Of a DNA stretch of 53,433 bases, positions 8,879 through 19,580 are shown piece after piece (the first letter of the stretch is position 1; every line of letters begins with the position of its first letter). Origin of the DNA: Microbacterium sp. (lineage in GTDB: Bacteria; Actinomycetota; Actinomycetes; Actinomycetales; Microbacteriaceae); contig JAEKKN010000052.1 of the NCBI GenBank assembly GCA_019510305.1, positions 1 through 53,433 of the forward strand, written 5' to 3'. Both the position numbers and the translations under genes were made by a program. Under the pieces are notes generated by a model that saw nothing but the letters and a program-made list of their open reading frames with translations, made no database searches and was not told the origin of the DNA.

Positions 8879-9821
8879 GACCACCACGAAGGCCCGCCCG
8901 ACGTACGTGCTCGCGCTCACCGAGGTCCGGGCCGTCGAGAGGCTGTCGCCGAACTTCGTCCGCATCACTTTCGGCGGAGAAGACCTCGACGAGTTCGGCA
9001 CTGTCGGCGACGTCTTCGACGCCCGCATCAAGATCGTCTTCCCGCCCGAGCCCTACGCGATCCCCGCGATCGACCGGGACTCCGACGACTGGTGGGGCTC
9101 GTATCTCGCGGTGCCCGAGGAGGAGCGCGGATCGATGCGCACCTACTCGGTGCGCGAGCTCAGAACGGTGGATGCCGGCACCGAACTGGTCGTCGACTTC
9201 GTGCTGCACCTGCAGCCGGGCCTCACCGGACCCGCGTCGCTGTGGGCGAGCACCGCGCAGGTCGGCCAGCCCGTGTTCATCGTGGGACCTCGCCGAGGAG
9301 TCCCCGCCGCTGAGCACGGAGGCGCCGAGTACGCACCGGGCGCGGCCCGATCGGTGCTGCTGGCGGGAGATGAGACGGCGGCTCCGGCCATCGCCCGCAT
9401 CCTCGAAGATGCTCCGCGCGACCTGCGCGGCACCGCGTTCATCGAGGTGCCGACAGCATCCGACGTCCTCGACATCGACGCGCCCGCCGGAGTCGAGGTG
9501 ACCTGGCTGCCGCGCGTCGCCGATGCCCCGCACGGCTCCGCACTCATCCCGGCCGTGCTCGCCTACCTCGGTGACGTCGATGCGGCGATCGAGGTGCGCG
9601 ATCTCGAGGGCGAGGATCTGCTCTGGGAGACACCCGACTACTCGGGGCTCGGCGAGGAGATCGCGCCCGCATCGGCGTCGGTGGAGCGGTACTTCTGGAT
9701 CGCGGGGGAGAGCGGCGTCGTGACGACTCTGCGTCGGCACCTCGTGAAGGATCTCGGCATCGACCGCGCGCAGGTCGCGTTCATGGGGTACTGGCGCCGC
9801 GGCGTCGCCATGCGCGGCTGA
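8868..9821 (+). CDS. Siderophore-interacting protein (ViuB/SIP family ferric reductase)
   Basis: A 317-residue cytoplasmic flavoprotein of the SIP family, which releases iron from imported siderophores by reduction. The N-terminal FAD domain contains MRTYSVREL (about residues 86-94), the RxYS flavin motif. The C-terminal NAD(P)H-like domain contains LLAGDETAAPAI (about 164-175) and the family's FWIAGESGVVTTLRRHLV near the end, finishing with GYWRRG. The ATG at 8868 has GGGAGG upstream and overlaps the ATPase gene. It closes the iron operon, so uptake and iron release are co-expressed. Confidence 0.94.
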   Translation: MSAETTTKARPTYVLALTEVRAVERLSPNFVRITFGGEDLDEFGTVGDVFDARIKIVFPPEPYAIPAIDRDSDDWWGSYLAVPEEERGSMRTYSVRELRTVDAGTELVVDFVLHLQPGLTGPASLWASTAQVGQPVFIVGPRRGVPAAEHGGAEYAPGAARSVLLAGDETAAPAIARILEDAPRDLRGTAFIEVPTASDVLDIDAPAGVEVTWLPRVADAPHGSALIPAVLAYLGDVDAAIEVRDLEGEDLLWETPDYSGLGEEIAPASASVERYFWIAGESGVVTTLRRHLVKDLGIDRAQVAFMGYWRRGVAMRG

Positions 9822-9960
9822 TCGCTCCGCGGGTCGGGCGGGGCGCTCGCTCTGGCGGCGCCCGCTGACGCTTCGGGAGGATGATTCCGACAGAGGGTGC
9901 CACTCGAGGAGTGGGCTGCAGGACCGAGAGGAAGCGGCCGGAGCCCGTTCCGCTCTACCT

Positions 9961-10035
9961 GAAAACAGGTCAACCGCACGAGATCAGGACGGAATCCGCA
10001 GATTCATCCTGATCTCGCGCGGTTGACCTGTTCTC
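9961..10035. repeat. 75-bp near-perfect hairpin between convergent genes, copy 1
   Basis: Left arm 9961-9990 and right arm 10006-10035 pair over 30 bp with about three mismatches. The 15-nt loop is itself GAATC-CGCA-GATTC, so the whole element folds into one long stem. It lies 20 bp beyond the stop of the hydrolase gene. The rest of the 9822-10054 gap shows nothing else I can name. A diverged copy is at 11599-11672. Confidence 0.85.
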
Positions 10036-10054
10036 GCGACGTGATGTCAGCGTG

Positions 10055-10973
<919 letters not shown>

Positions 10974-10993
10974 ATGTCAAGTACACTGATGAC

Positions 10994-11554
10994 ATGACCG
11001 AGGAAGATGCACGGGAGCGGGTGCTCGCCGCCGCCGAGGAGCTCTACTACCGCAAGGGTTTCGCGGCCGTGGGCATGGATGAGCTGCGGACGGCCGCCGG
11101 CGTGTCGCTGCGCAGGCTGTATGCGCTGTTCCCCGCGAAGAACGACATCGTGGCCGCCGTGCTGCAGCGCAGGCACCAGCAGTGGGAGTCTGCGCTCTCG
11201 GCAGCGGTGGCGGATGCCGGAGCCGATCCCCGCAACCGGCTGCTGGCCGTGTACCGCTACCTCGAGGACTGGTTCTGCGCCGGCGACTTCCGCGGCTGCG
11301 CCTTCATCAACGCGTTCGGCGAGCTCGGCGGCACGAACCCCGAGGTCGCGGCGATCGTGCGCGAGCACAAGGCGTCTTTCCAGAAGTACATGGCGGTCCT
11401 CGTCGCCGAGATCGGAGCGCCGACGTCGCTCGCCGCGCAGCTCTCGATCCTCGCGGAGGGAGCGCAGAGCACAGCAGCCATCTCCGCCGACCCGCAGGTC
11501 GCGGTGCAGGCGCGCAGCGCCGCCGAGGTGCTCATCGACGCTGCGATGGCGTAG
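10994..11554 (+). CDS. TetR/AcrR-family repressor
   Basis: A 186-residue one-component repressor. The N-terminal helix-turn-helix is AAGVSLRRLYALFPAKNDIVAAVL (about residues 34-57), followed by an all-helical ligand domain containing the TetR_C-type segment FRGCAFINAFGEL (about 90-102). The longer open frame starts far upstream, but the ATG at 10994 begins the standard TetR N-terminus and lies 20 bp after the second operator. It is divergent from the hydrolase gene. The inducer is unknown; a substrate or product of the hydrolase is a reasonable guess. Confidence 0.93.
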   Translation: MTEEDARERVLAAAEELYYRKGFAAVGMDELRTAAGVSLRRLYALFPAKNDIVAAVLQRRHQQWESALSAAVADAGADPRNRLLAVYRYLEDWFCAGDFRGCAFINAFGELGGTNPEVAAIVREHKASFQKYMAVLVAEIGAPTSLAAQLSILAEGAQSTAAISADPQVAVQARSAAEVLIDAAMA

Positions 11555-11598
11555 CCGCGGCATCCGCTCGCGGCATCCGCTCCGCTCCCTCTCAGCGC

Positions 11599-11672
11599 GA
11601 GAACAGGGCAACCGCGCCAGGTGAGGACGATTCGGCGGATTCCCTCCTGCTCTCGCGCGGTTGACCTATCGC
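11599..11672. repeat. Related hairpin, copy 2
   Basis: GAGAACAGGGCAACCGCG at 11599-11616 and CGCGGTTGACCTATCGCG at about 11656-11673 repeat, in diverged form, the arms of the hairpin at 9961-10035. It also lies between convergent genes, 18 bp beyond the stop of kdpE. The two copies bracket the hydrolase-TetR pair. Confidence 0.7.
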
Positions 11673-11689
11673 GAGGAGGGCGGAACGGC

Positions 11690-12361
11690 TCAGAGGACGA
11701 GCCGGTAACCCATCCCCGACTCGGTGAGCAGGTGAACCGGTTCGCTCGGCGACTGTTCGAGCTTCTTCCGCAGCTGCGACATGTACAGCCGCAGGTAACC
11801 CGAGTCCGACACCTGCTCGCTGCCCCAGATCTCCTTCAGCAGGTCCTGTCGGGTGACCAGGGCGCCGGGATGCCGTGAGAGATGCTCGAGCATGCGCCAC
11901 TCCGTCGGAGTCAGATGAACCCGGGATCCGCCGCGCGTCACGGTCTTCGCGGCCAGATCGACGAGCACGTCGCCGAAGGCGACGGTCGACTCTCCTCCCG
12001 CCGGCACGGAACGACGCGACAGGGCGCGAAGGCGTGCGAGCAGTTCGTCGACCTGGAAGGGCTTCGTGACGAAGTCGTCGGCGCCGGCATCCAGCGCTTC
12101 GACCTTGTCTGCCGACCCCGTGCGACCGGAGACCACGATGATCGGCACGGTGGTCCATCCGCGCAGGGCCTGGATCACCTCGATGCCGTCGAGTCGGGGC
12201 ATTCCGAGGTCGAGCATGATGATGTCGGGATGGGTCTGCGCGGCTGTCGCGATGGCCGCCGCGCCATCCGGCGCGACCACGACGTCGTAGCCGTGCGCCG
12301 ACAGGGTGATGCGCAGGGCGCGCACCATCTGAGGATCGTCGTCGGCGATCAGGAGCTTCAT
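11690..12361 (-). CDS. kdpE: KdpE response regulator
   Basis: A 223-residue OmpR/PhoB-family transcription factor. The receiver domain has the acidic pocket DDD at residues 7-9, the phosphoacceptor Asp51 in IIMLDLGMP and the switch Ser/Thr and Lys (VVSGRTGSADK, KPF). The C-terminal winged helix contains HLTPTEWRMLEHLSRHPGALV. Phosphorylated KdpE activates kdpFABC when potassium is low or osmotic stress rises. It overlaps kdpD by 4 nt and is the last gene of the operon. Proteins of this family bind direct repeats with an 11-bp period, which is what is found before three potassium uptake loci in this window. Confidence 0.97.
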   Translation of the reverse strand: MKLLIADDDPQMVRALRITLSAHGYDVVVAPDGAAAIATAAQTHPDIIMLDLGMPRLDGIEVIQALRGWTTVPIIVVSGRTGSADKVEALDAGADDFVTKPFQVDELLARLRALSRRSVPAGGESTVAFGDVLVDLAAKTVTRGGSRVHLTPTEWRMLEHLSRHPGALVTRQDLLKEIWGSEQVSDSGYLRLYMSQLRKKLEQSPSEPVHLLTESGMGYRLVL

Positions 12362-14931
12362 TCCGCCTCCGGCTCGGTGGACCCTGTGGCAAGGGGCAGG
12401 GATATGACCATCGTGAGTCCGCCGCCAGGCGTGTCCTCGGGTGTCAGGCTACCGCCCATGCCGACGGTGAACCCGCGCGACAGAGCCAGCCCCAGTCCTA
12501 GACCGGTCGTGTTGTCGGTGTCGCCGTACCGCTGGAAGGGCTGGAACATCTCGTCGTGCCGCTCCACAGGAACGCCTTCGCCTCGGTCGATGATCCTGAT
12601 CTCCGCGTGGTCGCCGAGCGCGCTCGTCGAGATGATCACGCGCGATCCTTCAGGCGCGTACCGGTGAGCGTTGGCCAGCACGTTCACGATCACCCGCTGC
12701 AGCAGGACCGGGTCGGCGTGGACGGAGGGCAGATCGGGATCGAACACGAGATCGACGTCCGCCGGGCCGAGACCCAGCTCGTCGACGGCTGCGAGGATCG
12801 TGCCCGCGGCATCCATCCGCACGGCCGACACCGCGAGCACGCCGGCCTGCACGCGACTGACGTCGAGCAGATCCGTGACCAGGGTCGACAGGGTGGCCAG
12901 GCTCTCGTCGGCGGTCGCGAGGAGTTCGTCGCGGTCCGATGCCGACAGCCCGTGTGCGGCGCGCAGCCCGCCGATCGCCGCGACGGCCGAGGCCAGAGGG
13001 CGACGCAGGTCGTGACTGACAGCCGAGAGGAGGGCGCTGCGCACCTGATCGGTCTCGGCCAGCGCTTCGGCTTCGAGTGCCGTCGCGCGCAGATCGGTGT
13101 GCTCCAGCGCGGCGGAGAGCTGCGCGACGATCGCGTCGAGCAGGCGGCGTTCCGGGCCGTCGAGAGGTTCGCCGTTCAGCTCGAGCAGGGCGCGGGGAGC
13201 GCCGGTGAGCGAGACACCGACCGGCACTGTGGTGGCGCGCCCGTCGGCGACGGGTTCGCCGTCGCTCGCGAGCAGCTCTCCTTCCGGCGACAGCAGGCGG
13301 ACGCCGCTGAGGCCGAACGCCTCGCGCGTGCGACTGACCAGGGCCAGCACGGCGTTGTCGCCTCGCAGAACGTTGCCGGCCACCGCGGCCAGCAGCTCGG
13401 CCTCCGCCGCCGCTCTCTGCGCTGTGCGGGCCCTGCGGGCCGCCTGGTCGACGATGAGGCTCACGAGGATCGCGATGACGACGTAGAGTGCGAGCGCGAG
13501 GGCGTGTAGCGGGTGAGCCACGGTGATCGTGAACAGCGGAGCGACGAAGAGGAAATCCAGCGTGATGCCCGAGAGCACCGCGGCGAACACGGCAGGGCGC
13601 AGTCCGCCGACCAGCGACACGCCGACCACGAGCAGCTGGTACGCGAGCACCTCTGCGGTGATGGACTCCGGACTGCGGTATGTGAACATCAGCCACGACA
13701 GGAGCGGCCCGAAGATCAGCGCGGTCGCGAACCCGAGGACTTCGCGCCGCCATCCGAGCGCGCCCCCCTTGAGGCGGGGCAGGACGACGCGTCCGCCTGC
13801 GGCCGCGTGCGTCACGATGTGCACGTCGATGTCGCCAGAGCGTCGGATGATCTCCGAGCCGATGCCGGGCCCGGTGAGGGCGGCGGTGAGGCGGCTGCGG
13901 CGGCTCACTCCGATCACGAGCTGGGTGGCGTCTGCCCCCTGCGCGAATTCGACCAGGGTGCCCGGGATGTCGTCGCCGATGATCTGGTGGAAACTGCCGC
14001 CGAGCGACTCTACGAGCGATCGCTGAGCCGCGAGGGCTCCCGGTGTCTCATCGCGCAGACCGTCCTGCGCGCTGACGTGCACGGCGAGCAGTTCGCCGCC
14101 CGCCGATCGGGCGGCGATCCGCGCTCCGCGGCGCAGCAGCGTCTCGCCCTCCGGACCGCCGGTGAGCGCGACGACCACGCGCTCGCGCGCCTGCCAGGTT
14201 CCTTCGATGCCCTGTTCCGCCCGGTAGGTGCGCAGGGCGCTGTCGACCTCGTCGGCGAGCCAGAGCAGGGCGAGCTCGCGGAGGGCAGTGAGGTTTCCCA
14301 GACGGAAGTAGTTCGACAGCGCCGCGTCGATGCGCTCGGCCGGGTACACGAGACCCGCGGAGAGGCGGTCTCTGAGCGACTGCGGAGCGAGATCGACCAC
14401 CTCGATCTCGTCGGCGCCTCTGACCACGGCATCCGGCAGCGTCTCCTGCTGTGCGATGCCGGTGATCTTCTCGACGACGGCGTGCAGCGACTCGATGTGC
14501 TGCACGTTCACGGTCGTGATGACGTCGATGCCCGCCTCGAGGAGCTCGTTGACGTCCTGCCAGCGCTTCGGATGCCGTGAGCCGGGGATGTTGGTGTGGG
14601 CGAGCTCGTCGACGAGGGCGATCTCGGGCGATCGCTCGCGCACGGCGTCCGGGTCGAGCTCGCTCAACTCGACGCCCCTGTGCACGGAGAGGCGTCGAGG
14701 GACCTCGGGGATGCCGATCGTCTGAGCCAGGGTCGCCGCGCGCCCGTGGGTCTCGACGACGGCGATCACGACGTCGCGGCCCTCCTGCAGCAGTCGGCGG
14801 CCCTCTGCGAGCATCTCGAAGGTCTTGCCGACTCCCGGCGCCGCCCCGAGCAGCACACGCAGGCGCCCGCGGCGCCTGGGCCCCTGAACCGATCGAAGGG
14901 TCTGCTCCTGGCCCGTCCGCTCTGGGGTCAT
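12358..14931 (-). CDS. kdpD: KdpD sensor histidine kinase
   Basis: An 857-residue membrane kinase that senses potassium status and phosphorylates KdpE. Domains in order: KdpD N-terminal ATP-binding domain with LLGAAPGVGKT (about residues 27-37) and VDELAHTNIPG; a USP-like domain (about 250-365); four membrane helices (about 395-495); a GAF-like region; HisKA with His640 in SAVSHDLRRPL; and a HATPase domain with NVLANAHRYAP and the GLGLGLALS loop. The ATG overlaps kdpC by 4 nt. Residues about 10-18, TLRSVQGPR, are encoded by a REP-like unit (14881-14902) just before the conserved domain. Confidence 0.96.
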   Translation of the reverse strand: MTPERTGQEQTLRSVQGPRRRGRLRVLLGAAPGVGKTFEMLAEGRRLLQEGRDVVIAVVETHGRAATLAQTIGIPEVPRRLSVHRGVELSELDPDAVRERSPEIALVDELAHTNIPGSRHPKRWQDVNELLEAGIDVITTVNVQHIESLHAVVEKITGIAQQETLPDAVVRGADEIEVVDLAPQSLRDRLSAGLVYPAERIDAALSNYFRLGNLTALRELALLWLADEVDSALRTYRAEQGIEGTWQARERVVVALTGGPEGETLLRRGARIAARSAGGELLAVHVSAQDGLRDETPGALAAQRSLVESLGGSFHQIIGDDIPGTLVEFAQGADATQLVIGVSRRSRLTAALTGPGIGSEIIRRSGDIDVHIVTHAAAGGRVVLPRLKGGALGWRREVLGFATALIFGPLLSWLMFTYRSPESITAEVLAYQLLVVGVSLVGGLRPAVFAAVLSGITLDFLFVAPLFTITVAHPLHALALALYVVIAILVSLIVDQAARRARTAQRAAAEAELLAAVAGNVLRGDNAVLALVSRTREAFGLSGVRLLSPEGELLASDGEPVADGRATTVPVGVSLTGAPRALLELNGEPLDGPERRLLDAIVAQLSAALEHTDLRATALEAEALAETDQVRSALLSAVSHDLRRPLASAVAAIGGLRAAHGLSASDRDELLATADESLATLSTLVTDLLDVSRVQAGVLAVSAVRMDAAGTILAAVDELGLGPADVDLVFDPDLPSVHADPVLLQRVIVNVLANAHRYAPEGSRVIISTSALGDHAEIRIIDRGEGVPVERHDEMFQPFQRYGDTDNTTGLGLGLALSRGFTVGMGGSLTPEDTPGGGLTMVISLPLATGSTEPEAE
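14881..14902. repeat. REP-like unit inside kdpD
   Basis: The segment reads CCCCTGAACCGATCGAAGGG and resembles the REP core seen at 15547-15568 and 17664-17688 in inverted form. Here it is translated as part of the non-conserved N-terminus of KdpD. Confidence 0.5.
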
Positions 14932-15533
14932 TCGCCCTCCCGGTCATCGAGTGCGAGGTTGAGTTCGGCGGCGTTGATGCGCTCCTCGCCGAGGAATCCC
15001 AGATCCCGCCCTTGAATCCTAGACTCCACCAGGTCGCGCACCTCCTGCTCCGGCAGGCCTCGGGCCTCGGCGACGCGCGGCACCTGCAGCAGCGCGTAGG
15101 CGACGCTGATGTGCGGGTCGAGGCCGGAGGCGGATGCCGTCACGGCATCGGCAGGCACCTGCGAGGGGTCGACGCCCTCTCGCTCGGCGATGGCCGTCTT
15201 GCGCTCCTGGATCGCGGTGATGAGGTCAGGGTTCTCGGGACCCAGGTTGCTGCCGCCCGAGCTCGTACCGTCGTAGCCGTCTCCGGCCGCCGACGGGCGG
15301 GACTGGAAGTACTGCGGCAACGCGTTCCCATCGGCATCCGTGAACGACTGCCCGATAAGAGAGCTTCCCTTCTCGTCGGCCAGAGGCGATCCGTTCGCCT
15401 GCCACGGCAGCAACAGCTGGCCGATGCCGGTGACGAGCAGCGTGTAGCCGACCCCCAGGACGAGCGTGAGCACGAGCATCGCGCGGATCGCGACGCCCGT
15501 GGTGCGAAGTGTGGTGCGGGTGGAGGACATCAT
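14928..15533 (-). CDS. kdpC: KdpC subunit of the potassium ATPase
   Basis: A 201-residue single-pass membrane protein that stabilises the KdpFABC complex. One N-terminal transmembrane helix (about residues 12-37) is followed by the family motifs GSSLIGQSF (about 58-66), YFQSRPSAAGDGYDGTSSGGSNLGPENPDL-type segment (about 78-108), DAVTASASGLDPHISVAYALLQVPRVA (about 130-157) and FLGEERINAAELNLALD at the end. All conserved blocks are present. Two adjacent ATGs at 15533 and 15530 could serve as start. It is separated from kdpB by 36 bp that consist mostly of a REP-like unit. Confidence 0.96.
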   Translation of the reverse strand: MMSSTRTTLRTTGVAIRAMLVLTLVLGVGYTLLVTGIGQLLLPWQANGSPLADEKGSSLIGQSFTDADGNALPQYFQSRPSAAGDGYDGTSSGGSNLGPENPDLITAIQERKTAIAEREGVDPSQVPADAVTASASGLDPHISVAYALLQVPRVAEARGLPEQEVRDLVESRIQGRDLGFLGEERINAAELNLALDDREGE

Positions 15534-15546
15534 GGTTCTTCTTTCT

Positions 15547-15568
15547 GGGTCGCTGAGCTCGTCGAAGC
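15547..15568. repeat. REP-like unit between kdpB and kdpC
   Basis: GGGTCGCTGAGCTCGTCGAAGC fills most of the short gap between two otherwise tightly packed operon genes. It is the only sizeable gap in the kdp operon. The same core, diverged, occurs within kdpB, kdpD and the M20 gene. Confidence 0.6.
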
Positions 15569-15569
15569 G

Positions 15570-17723
15570 TCAGAAGCCCGGGATGAGGGTGACGACGAGA
15601 TCGATGATCTTGATGCCGATGAACGGCGCGATCACTCCGCCGAGACCGTAGATCAGCAGGTTGCGCTGCAATATCTGCGACGCGCTCGCCGGTCGGTACG
15701 TCACGCCGCGGAGGGCGAGCGGGATGAGGAACACGATCACGATGGCGTTGAACACGATCGCGCTGGTCACGGCCGAGGCCGGCGAGTGCAACTGCATGAC
15801 GTTGAGGACCGCGAGTCCGGGGAAGACGCCCATGAACATCGCCGGAATGATGGCGAAGTACTTCGCGATGTCGTTCGCGAGCGAGAACGTCGTGAGCGCT
15901 CCTCGAGTGATGAGCAGCTGCTTGCCGATGCGCACGATGTCGATGAGCTTGGTCGGATCCGAGTCGAGGTCGACCATGTTGCCGGCCTCCTTCGCAGCCG
16001 ACGTGCCCGTGTTCATCGCGACGCCGACGTCCGCCTGTGCGAGCGCCGGAGCATCGTTGGTGCCGTCGCCGGTCATGGCGACGAGGCGTCCGCCCTCCTG
16101 CTCCTTGCGGATGAGTTCGAGCTTGTCCTCGGGCGTGGCCTCGGCGAGGAAATCGTCGACGCCCGCCTCCTTCGCGATGGCCGCCGCGGTGAGCGGGTTG
16201 TCTCCGGTGATCATGACCGTGCGGATTCCCATGCTGCGCAGTTCGTCGAAGCGCTCGCGGAGTCCGTCCTTCACGATGTCCTTCAGATGCACGACGCCGA
16301 GGATGCGGCCGGCGCCGTCGGCGTCCTTGACCGCGACCACGAGGGGGGTGCCGCCGCTGCGGGCGACCGCGTCCGTGCGGGTGGTGAGCTCGGCATCCGA
16401 GGGTCCGAGTGCGAGCCACGCGCTCACGGCGGAGCCCGCTCCCTTGCGGATCTGCGAGCCGTCAGCGAGGTCGAGCCCCGACATGCGCGTCTGCGCCGTG
16501 AACGGCACGACCACGGCATCCGCCGGTTCCGCGACGCGGATGCCGGCCACAGCCGCCAGCTCGACGATCGATGCGCCCTCGGGTGTGGGGTCGGCGAGAG
16601 AGGAGAGCGCCGCGATGCGCAGCAGCTCGTCGCCGTCGACACCCGGCAGAGGCAGCACTTCGTGCGCACGGCGGTTGCCGTAGGTGATGGTGCCGGTCTT
16701 GTCGAGCAGCAGGGTCGTGACGTCTCCGGCGGCCTCGACCGCGCGCCCCGACATCGCCAGCACGTTTCGCTGCACCAGGCGGTCCATCCCCGCGATGCCG
16801 ATCGCCGAGAGCAGAGCGCCGATCGTGGTCGGGATGAGACAGACGAGCAGGGCGATCAGCACCGGGATGCTGACGGGCGACGCCGCGTACGAGGCGATCG
16901 GGTTGAGCGCCAGCACGACCACGACGAACACGATCGACAGGCTCGCGAGCAGGATGTTCAGGGCGATCTCGTTAGGCGTGCGCTGGCGGCTGGCGCCCTC
17001 GACGAGCGCGATCATGCGGTCGACGAAGGTCTCGCCCGGCTTCGACGTGATGCGCACCACGATGCGGTCCGAGAGCACGCGCGTGCCGCCGGTGACGGCG
17101 CTGCGGTCGCCCCCCGATTCGCGGATGACGGGGGCGCTCTCACCGGTGATGGCCGACTCGTCCACGGTCGCGATGCCGGCGACGATGTCTCCGTCGCCGG
17201 GGATGAGTTCTCCGGCCGTGACGATGACGACGTCGTCGCGCTGCAGTCCGGCAGACGACACGTCGACGGTCTCGGCGCGCTCGGCCGCGGCATCCGCCGT
17301 CTGGTCGTAGCCGACCACCTTGCGGGCCATCGTGCTCGTGCGGGTCTTGCGCAGGCTGGCGGCCTGTGCCTTGCCGCGTCCCTCCGCGATCGATTCCGCG
17401 ACGTTCGCGAAAAGCACGGTGAACCACAGCCAGATGGCGATGCCCCATGTGAAGATCGGCGGGACAGCCGTGCCGCCGGACTCGGCGGGGCCGCCGAGGA
17501 ACGGCTCGGCGATCGCCAGCGCGGTCGTGAACGCCGCGCCGACCCAGACGAGCAGCATCACGGGATTGCGGACGAGGGTCGCGGGATTCAGCTTGCGCAG
17601 AGCGCCCGGCATCGCCTGGACGAGCTGCGACCAGCCGAAGGAACGCGGCGACGGAGACACCGAGGGCCCTTCGACGGGCTCGGGGACCGAGGCGTCAGAA
17701 GTGCGAGTGGTCGTGATGGTCAT
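15570..17723 (-). CDS. kdpB: KdpB catalytic P-type ATPase subunit
   Basis: A 717-residue P-type ATPase that hydrolyses ATP to drive potassium import. The phosphorylated Asp341 is in [12 protein letters not shown], the actuator TGES loop is [11 protein letters not shown] (about residues 189-199), and the hinge is [21 protein letters not shown] (about 549-569). The membrane helices are in the usual places. It is 25-30 residues longer than typical KdpB because of an N-terminal tail whose peptide [13 protein letters not shown] is encoded by a REP-like unit (17664-17688). One base separates it from the kdpA stop, so coupling is expected. Confidence 0.97.
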   Translation of the reverse strand: MTITTTRTSDASVPEPVEGPSVSPSPRSFGWSQLVQAMPGALRKLNPATLVRNPVMLLVWVGAAFTTALAIAEPFLGGPAESGGTAVPPIFTWGIAIWLWFTVLFANVAESIAEGRGKAQAASLRKTRTSTMARKVVGYDQTADAAAERAETVDVSSAGLQRDDVVIVTAGELIPGDGDIVAGIATVDESAITGESAPVIRESGGDRSAVTGGTRVLSDRIVVRITSKPGETFVDRMIALVEGASRQRTPNEIALNILLASLSIVFVVVVLALNPIASYAASPVSIPVLIALLVCLIPTTIGALLSAIGIAGMDRLVQRNVLAMSGRAVEAAGDVTTLLLDKTGTITYGNRRAHEVLPLPGVDGDELLRIAALSSLADPTPEGASIVELAAVAGIRVAEPADAVVVPFTAQTRMSGLDLADGSQIRKGAGSAVSAWLALGPSDAELTTRTDAVARSGGTPLVVAVKDADGAGRILGVVHLKDIVKDGLRERFDELRSMGIRTVMITGDNPLTAAAIAKEAGVDDFLAEATPEDKLELIRKEQEGGRLVAMTGDGTNDAPALAQADVGVAMNTGTSAAKEAGNMVDLDSDPTKLIDIVRIGKQLLITRGALTTFSLANDIAKYFAIIPAMFMGVFPGLAVLNVMQLHSPASAVTSAIVFNAIVIVFLIPLALRGVTYRPASASQILQRNLLIYGLGGVIAPFIGIKIIDLVVTLIPGF
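17664..17688. repeat. REP-like unit inside the kdpB N-terminus
   Basis: The segment contains CCCTTCGACGGGCTCGGGGACC, the form of a short palindromic unit common in this type of genome, and is translated on the minus strand as VPEPVEGP. It lies in the non-conserved tail before the first conserved block of KdpB. Confidence 0.65.
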
Positions 17724-17724
17724 G

Positions 17725-19404
17725 TCAGAAGAGTCCTTCGGCGAGCGGGCCCAGGGTGAGCACCGGGAAGTAGGTGAGCGCGGTGACGACGACCGTCACG
17801 GCGATGAGGAGGCCGACGAACTGCGGACGGTGGGTGGGCAGGGTGCCCGAGGTCTCCGGCACGTGCTGCTGTGCGGCGAACGAACCGGCCAGAGCCAGCA
17901 CGAGCACGATCGGCAGGAAGCGCCCGAGCAGCATCGCGATGCCCAGTGCCGTGTTGAACCATGGGGTGTTCGCGGTGAGTCCGGCGAACGCCGAGCCGTT
18001 GTTGTTCGCGGCCGAGGTGAAGGCGTAGAGCACCTCGCTCATGCCGTGCACACCGGGGTTCAGGATGCTGGTCGACTCCACGTCCTCGCGTACGCCGGGG
18101 ATCGCGAAGCTCAGAGCCGTGCCGGTCAGCACCAGGATCGGGGTGACCAGGATGTACAGGCTGGCGAGCTTGATCTCCCTGGGGCCGATCCGCTTGCCGA
18201 GGTACTCCGGGGTGCGGCCGACGAGCAGGCCGCCGACGAACACGGCGATGATGGCGAGCACGAGCATTCCATACAATCCGGAGCCGACCCCGCCTGGTGC
18301 GACCTCGCCCAGCATCATGTTGAGCATCGGCATCATGCCGCCGAGAGCCGTGTACGAGTCGTGCATCGAATTGACGGCGCCGGTCGACGTGAGGGTGCTC
18401 GAGGTTGCGAACAAGGTGGATCCGAGGATGCCGAACCGCTGCTCCTTGCCCTCCATGGCGCCGCCCGCGAGCTGTGGCGCCGTGCCCTGGCCGGCCAGCT
18501 CCAGTGCCGAGAGAGCGAAGAGCGAGACGAGGAAGATCGTGCCCATGACGGCGACGATCGCGTAGCCCTGGCGATCGTCGCCGACGAGCCGGCCGAAGGT
18601 GCGGGGAAGGGCGAACGGGATGGCGAGGATGAGCAGGATCTGCAGCAGATTCGTCCATCCGGTCGGGTTCTCGAACGGGTGCGCGGAGTTCGCGTTGAAG
18701 AAGCCGCCGCCGTTCGTTCCGAGGAGCTTGATCGCTTCCTGCGAGGCGACGGGGCCGCCCGGGATCGACTGGGTGCCGCCAGCCACGGTGGTGATGTCGG
18801 TGAAGCCGGCGAAGTTCTGAATGACGCCGCCGGCGATCAGGGCGATAGCGCTGAGTGCGGCGATCGGCAGCAGGATGCGGCCGAGCCCGCGGATCAGGTC
18901 GACCCAGAAGTTGCCGAGCGTCGTCGACCCGCGGCGCGCGAAGCCGCGGATGAGGGCGACGGCCACGGCGAGACCGACCGCTGCGGAGACGAAGTTCTGC
19001 ACGGTGAGGCCGGCGAGCTGCACGGTGTAGCCCATGGTCTGCTCGGGCGAGTACGACTGCCAGTTCGTGTTCGCCACGAACGAGGCGGCGGTGTTGAACG
19101 CCAGGCCCTCCGGGACCGCGGGCAGGCCGAGCGACTCGGGCAGGAAAGCCTGCAGGCGCTGCAGGCCGTAGACGAGCAGGAGCCCGACGACCGAGAACGC
19201 GAGGATGCTGCGGGCGTAGGCGCGTGAAGTCTGCTCGGATGCGGGGTCGACCCCGATGACGCGGTAGAGGGCGCGTTCGGCGCGCAGGTCCTTGGGCGTG
19301 CTGAACACGTGCGCCATGTAGTCGCCGAGCGGTCGGTACACGAGCACGAGGACGACGATCACGGCGACCGCCTGCAGGACGCCGAACCAGATCTCGGCGC
19401 CCAT
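17725..19404 (-). CDS. kdpA: KdpA potassium channel-like subunit
   Basis: A 559-residue membrane protein with about ten helices that selects and passes potassium in the Kdp complex. Selectivity-filter loops of the SKT superfamily are visible: [14 protein letters not shown] (about residues 107-120), [20 protein letters not shown] (about 228-247), [18 protein letters not shown] (about 340-357) and [15 protein letters not shown] (about 460-474). All are intact. The ATG overlaps the kdpF stop by one base (TGATG), showing tight translational coupling. Confidence 0.97.
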   Translation of the reverse strand: MGAEIWFGVLQAVAVIVVLVLVYRPLGDYMAHVFSTPKDLRAERALYRVIGVDPASEQTSRAYARSILAFSVVGLLLVYGLQRLQAFLPESLGLPAVPEGLAFNTAASFVANTNWQSYSPEQTMGYTVQLAGLTVQNFVSAAVGLAVAVALIRGFARRGSTTLGNFWVDLIRGLGRILLPIAALSAIALIAGGVIQNFAGFTDITTVAGGTQSIPGGPVASQEAIKLLGTNGGGFFNANSAHPFENPTGWTNLLQILLILAIPFALPRTFGRLVGDDRQGYAIVAVMGTIFLVSLFALSALELAGQGTAPQLAGGAMEGKEQRFGILGSTLFATSSTLTSTGAVNSMHDSYTALGGMMPMLNMMLGEVAPGGVGSGLYGMLVLAIIAVFVGGLLVGRTPEYLGKRIGPREIKLASLYILVTPILVLTGTALSFAIPGVREDVESTSILNPGVHGMSEVLYAFTSAANNNGSAFAGLTANTPWFNTALGIAMLLGRFLPIVLVLALAGSFAAQQHVPETSGTLPTHRPQFVGLLIAVTVVVTALTYFPVLTLGPLAEGLF

Positions 19405-19490
19405 CAGAACTTCTCCGGGGCGACGAGGGCGACGACGAGGTAGACGACGGCCGCCACGGCGAGAGCTGCGGCGGCGATCTCGAAGACCAT
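19404..19490 (-). CDS. kdpF: KdpF small subunit (28 aa)
   Basis: A 28-residue single-helix peptide, [18 protein letters not shown]... ending VALVAPEKF, directly before kdpA. The length, one hydrophobic helix and the C-terminal PEKF are characteristic of KdpF, which stabilises the KdpABC complex in the membrane. Its stop codon overlaps the kdpA start by one base and its own start overlaps the stop of the upstream micro-gene by one base. It is too short for automatic gene callers and easily missed. Confidence 0.93.
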   Translation of the reverse strand: MVFEIAAAALAVAAVVYLVVALVAPEKF

Positions 19491-19573
19491 CAAAGCCGTT
19501 CCACCCCCTTGGCCACGAAGGAGACCAGGGCGAAGAGCGCGAGAGTCAGCGCGATGTAGATGATGTCGAGCAC
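19490..19573 (-). CDS. 27-codon membrane micro-gene heading the kdp operon
   Basis: Reading from a GTG at 19573, the product is (M)[18 protein letters not shown] then VAKGVERL: one hydrophobic helix with a basic, amphipathic C-terminus. The stop codon overlaps the kdpF ATG (TGATG). I prefer the GTG at 19573 because TTTGAT (19586-19581) lies 7 nt upstream as a -10 for a leaderless transcript, and the direct repeats then fall at the same distance as before the other potassium loci. A TTG at 19585 would add four residues. I recall similar peptides before kdpF in other actinobacteria, but no function is known. It may be a second KdpF-like accessory helix or a leader peptide. Confidence 0.72.
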   Translation of the reverse strand: MLDIIYIALTLALFALVSFVAKGVERL

Positions 19574-19580
19574 GGAGTCG

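Noticed and set aside
14577..17759. 1060-codon open frame opposite kdpD, kdpC and kdpB
   Set aside because: All three kdp genes on the other strand have intact catalytic motifs; the long frame only mirrors their third-position GC bias.
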